From Mucilaginibacter sp. (GTDB lineage: Bacteria; Bacteroidota; Bacteroidia; Sphingobacteriales; Sphingobacteriaceae), in assembly GCF_028288225.1 (NCBI RefSeq), contig NZ_JAQBOC010000050.1:1-40505 (forward strand): DNA of 40,505 nt. Direction: 5' to 3'. Made by a program: the position numbers and the translations under genes. Below are positions 38,107 to 40,505 of this stretch, one piece after another. Each line of letters starts with the position of its first letter. Position 1 is the first letter of the stretch. Under the pieces are notes generated by a model that made no database searches, was not told where the DNA came from, and saw nothing but the letters and a program-made list of their open reading frames with translations.

Positions 38107-39456
38107 ATGACAGAACAAATTGACGAAAAACGTGGCTTTATGCACTGGTTAAAGGAATCGGTAACCGTAAAGCTGGCCTTTATTGGGTTTCTTATTTTAG
38201 TGCTCCTGATCCCATCATCACTGGTAGAAAACCTGGTCAAAGAGCGGGCAACGCGACAAGAGGAAATGATGAAGGATGTATCAGACAAATGGTCGGCCAG
38301 CCAATTGATCCGCGGACCGGTATTAACTATCCCTTATAAAAAGCATGTTAAATACCTTGACGATTCACAGAAGGAGGCAGAGAAAGATGTGATGGAGAAT
38401 TTATACGTATTGCCTGATAACCTGCATATTAAAGCGGAGTTAAAGACAGAGATCCTGCATCGCGGAATATTTGACGTAGTGGTTTACAATACAATTGTAA
38501 AGGTGTCGGGGAACTTTGCACCGGCTGATCTGAACGCACTTAATTTGTCGGCCACCCAGCTGCTCCCTGAAAAAGCCCGCATTGCGTTTAGTATTTCTGA
38601 TTTGAAAGGCTTAAAAACAAACCCTGTAATAAATACAGCGGGCCAGTCATCACAGGCAGAGCCAATTTTTGACAGCCACTCTCCTTTTAACAGCGGCTTG
38701 CAGGCCAATGTTAACTTAACAGCTAAAACAGGTGAGATCCCTTTTGATTTTACGCTTGATTTAAAAGGCAGCCAGGGATTAAGCTTTTTACACTTAGGAA
38801 AAACAACCGATGTTGAAGCAAAAGGAAATTGGAGCAGTCCAAGTTTTGACGGCCGCTATTTGCCCGATACCCGCGTAGTGGATACCGGTGGATTCTCGGC
38901 AAAATGGCGCATGCTGTACTATAACAGGCCTTACCCGCAACAATGGGTTGGCAATGATACTTTATTAAGTGATCGTAAAAAGGAGGCTGACGCATCATTT
39001 GGCGTAAAGCTGCGCTTACCGGTTGATCAGTATCAAAAAACTACGCGCACCAGCAAGTATTCATTACTGATAATAATGCTGACGTTCATCTCACTCTTTC
39101 TTACCGAGGTTATCCGCAAACAAAAAGTCCATGTATTTAATTACCTGCTGATAGGTGCCGCAATGATCATCTATTATTCGCTCTTGCTCTCATTTTCAGA
39201 GCAGATTGGTTTTAACCCGGCTTACCTTGTGGCATCGGTTGCAACCGTAGGGCTTATCACCACATTTATTGGCTCCCTGCTTAAAAACCTGAATGCGGCC
39301 CTGCTCTTTGGTTTTATTTTATCGGTGTTTTATGTTTTCATTTTTGTGATCATCCAGCTGGAAGATTTTGCGCTGATAATTGGAAGCGTGGCCTTATTTA
39401 TAATTGTAGGGATGTTGATGTATTTCTCCCGCAAGATTAATTGGGACAGGGAGTAA
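38107..39456 (+). CDS. creD: CreD-family inner-membrane protein
   Basis: A 449-residue protein of the CreD family. The N-terminal membrane helix is at about 17-38 (SVTVKLAFIGFLILVLLIPSSLVE). A large periplasmic domain at about 40-310 follows (RATRQEEMMKDVSDKW, GPVLTIPYKKH, GLKTNPVI, SFLHLGKTTDVEAKGNW, FSAKWRMLYYNRPYPQQW). A C-terminal bundle of about six helices (LLIIMLTFISLFLTEV, YYSLLLSFSEQIGF, LLFGFILSVFYVFIFVIIQL) completes it. CreD is linked to envelope stress and beta-lactam response in proteobacteria; its function in Bacteroidota is unknown. No CreBC genes are present; control appears to be by the winged-helix regulator. Confidence 0.92.
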   Translation: MTEQIDEKRGFMHWLKESVTVKLAFIGFLILVLLIPSSLVENLVKERATRQEEMMKDVSDKWSASQLIRGPVLTIPYKKHVKYLDDSQKEAEKDVMENLYVLPDNLHIKAELKTEILHRGIFDVVVYNTIVKVSGNFAPADLNALNLSATQLLPEKARIAFSISDLKGLKTNPVINTAGQSSQAEPIFDSHSPFNSGLQANVNLTAKTGEIPFDFTLDLKGSQGLSFLHLGKTTDVEAKGNWSSPSFDGRYLPDTRVVDTGGFSAKWRMLYYNRPYPQQWVGNDTLLSDRKKEADASFGVKLRLPVDQYQKTTRTSKYSLLIIMLTFISLFLTEVIRKQKVHVFNYLLIGAAMIIYYSLLLSFSEQIGFNPAYLVASVATVGLITTFIGSLLKNLNAALLFGFILSVFYVFIFVIIQLEDFALIIGSVALFIIVGMLMYFSRKINWDRE

Positions 39457-39469
39457 ACAATTTCAACTC

Positions 39470-39541
39470 CGCGATCTCCGTGCCTTCTTAGTGTTCACTG
39501 TGGTTAATTTTTAACGCAGAGGCCGCAAAGGAGGCACAAGC
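39470..39541. repeat. Intergenic imperfect palindrome (GTGCCT...AGGCAC)
   Basis: GTGCCTTCTTAGTG ... GTGGTTAATTTTTAACGCAG ... AAAGGAGGCAC forms an imperfect inverted element in the creD 3' region, a common Bacteroidota repeat type. No gene is present between 39457 and 39576. Confidence 0.6.
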
Positions 39542-39576
39542 TGGGAAGACCCATTAACTACATAATTATCCGTTCA

Positions 39577-40011
39577 GTGGTAACAAATATATTGTACAGC
39601 CTTAAGGTCTGGCTTAGCGGTGTCATTGTTGTATCTGCCTTTTACTTTTTCATTTTGAGCTATCATCGGGAAGCCTCACCGACCGGAAATGGCTTCGACG
39701 AATCAACCGGCATTGTCTATTTCATCATCATAGCTATCGGGCTATTGACCTTATTTATCACTTGGTTTGGATTCATGATAGTAATAATGCTGGTAACCCG
39801 TTTCGCACAGGACTTAACGATCGCAAGGTGGATAATTTGCATAACAGGTATATTGATCAATGTGGTAATTTTCATTATAGAAAAACATTTTCGTGACATT
39901 TTTCGTGACAGAGACGACTTTATTTACCTTATGCTGGCCAACTGCATTTGCATAAGTGTGGGTTCTTGGTTTTATAGGTTGAAACTCATAACCGCCGAAG
40001 TTGAAATTTAA
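39577..40011 (+). CDS. Uncharacterised membrane protein
   Basis: A 144-residue protein from GTG 39577 with four predicted membrane helices: KVWLSGVIVVSAFYFFIL, IVYFIIIAIGLLTLFITWFG continuing FMIVIMLVT, WIICITGILINVVIFII, and FIYLMLANCICISVGSWFY. The loop HFRDIFRDRDD is charged. No family was recognised. A GTG start is the only one giving the first helix; internal ATG codons would cut into it. It stands alone between repeat DNA and a region with short ORFs. Confidence 0.65.
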   Translation: MVTNILYSLKVWLSGVIVVSAFYFFILSYHREASPTGNGFDESTGIVYFIIIAIGLLTLFITWFGFMIVIMLVTRFAQDLTIARWIICITGILINVVIFIIEKHFRDIFRDRDDFIYLMLANCICISVGSWFYRLKLITAEVEI

Positions 40012-40040
40012 CTCAATAAAAATTTATCAAAAAAACACAA

Positions 40041-40060
40041 TACCAATTTGGTTTTTGGTA
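40041..40060. promoter_or_regulatory. Inverted repeat TACCAA-N8-TTGGTA
   Basis: A 6-bp inverted repeat with an 8-nt spacer, followed by AT-rich TATAATTG, 38 nt upstream of a 35-codon ORF. It could be an operator; no regulator is adjacent. Confidence 0.3.
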
Positions 40061-40097
40061 TATAATTGTCGTAATTTACAATACTAAAGCAATTAAT

Positions 40098-40205
40098 ATG
40101 AGTCGGGAGCTTCTTGAATTTTCAGACATGATCGATGCGAAATTTGACATTACACCCGTTGAGCCTGATGATTTTTGGCAAATGATAGTGAATATGTTTA
40201 TTTGA
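40098..40205 (+). CDS. Possible 35-residue small protein
   Basis: The ATG at 40098 opens MSRELLEFSDMIDAKFDITP, continuing VEPDDFWQMIVNMFI to a TGA. It is acidic and amphipathic, of unknown family. Support is limited to a clean start, an upstream promoter-like AT-rich stretch with an inverted repeat, and sensible composition. It could equally be a fragment of a longer lost gene. Confidence 0.35.
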   Translation: MSRELLEFSDMIDAKFDITPVEPDDFWQMIVNMFI

Positions 40206-40505
40206 TTACGCTCTTTTTCTCTTCCTTGTTGACAGTGGATTTACCGTCACCATAATTCATTTTGCTCAAATTAAACCGGTATTTTTATACAGACCCGTCC
40301 TAAGGAAGTCTGTGAGGACACAGACTTTCGGGGTGGTGCTTTTATTTATCACAGGGCGTTGCCCTGTGCTGATATATTAGACCCTTTCCTTTGTATTACC
40401 AAAGATAGTTTTTATTAAATATTGTTATTGTTGGAAATGGGGGGTCTGGGGGGTGTTAAAAACTAAAAACTTTGTGGAAAACGTTAACATAAAAGGCAGG
40501 GTGAA
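40206..40505. repeat. Terminal non-coding stretch with two hairpins
   Basis: No gene is seen. AAGTCTGTG/CACAGACTT (40306-40314 with 40319-40327) with loop AGGA forms a 9-bp hairpin. CACAGGGC/GCCCTGTG (40350-40357 with 40361-40368) with loop GTT forms a perfect 8-bp hairpin of the GGGCGTTGCCC type. Both look like intergenic repeat units. A G-rich run GGGGGGTCTGGGGGG lies at about 40440-40453. Confidence 0.6.

Overview
The window looks like a chromosomal segment of a Bacteroidota bacterium, most likely Sphingobacteriaceae (Mucilaginibacter/Pedobacter-like). The evidence is a SusC/SusD pair with CAZyme lipoproteins, a propeller-sensor/LuxR regulator, TAnnTTTG (-7) promoter boxes with no Shine-Dalgarno sites, and intergenic spaces crowded with palindromic repeats. 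No rRNA, tRNA, CRISPR array, phage or complete insertion sequence was seen. The genus is an inference.

Layout. 1-1250: terminators, a frameshifted ACT-domain gene and a PIN toxin-antitoxin pair. 1255-6790: secreted aminopeptidase P, pyrR-pyrB, a membrane protein and a secreted serine beta-lactamase-fold hydrolase. 6870-13710: an orphan antitoxin-like gene, DJ-1/PfpI protein, LysR regulator, asd, an epimerase-type threonine dehydrogenase, YebC/TACO1, DUF2442 and a proline-rich protein. 13730-14145: an unknown 103-codon gene between two related palindromes. 14177-30000 (minus strand): a polysaccharide utilization locus. In transcription order it has a sensor/LuxR regulator, a damaged YoeB-type toxin-antitoxin, a regulator-gene remnant, susC, susD, a LamG lipoprotein, a terminator, a GH144-like lipoprotein, a second GH144-like enzyme, a GH43 enzyme and a secreted alpha/beta hydrolase. 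30096-35312: trhO, kbl, a PIN toxin-antitoxin overlapping pheS, a Rieske-like lipoprotein without its histidines, and a TetR regulator. 35428-36801: an operon of unknown proteins including a 48-codon gene. 36861-39456: a winged-helix/creD locus with two copies of one 19-bp palindrome. 39577-40505: a membrane protein, a possible 35-residue ORF and hairpins.

How the genes work together. The PUL encodes capture, import and hydrolysis of a glycan. Two PF10091/GH144-like enzymes suggest a beta-glucan, possibly beta-1,2-glucan, with GH43 and the hydrolase trimming side groups. The tdh-like gene and kbl together give threonine to glycine plus acetyl-CoA. pyrR-pyrB belong to pyrimidine synthesis.

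The least explained material is non-coding: a palindrome family with a conserved 50-nt core and arms that change together, GTTGATT-type repeats placed directly after stop codons in sense orientation, a 9-bp-period inverted array between asd and the dehydrogenase, and a shared operator at the winged-helix locus. There are also three gene remnants or frameshifts of evolutionary interest.
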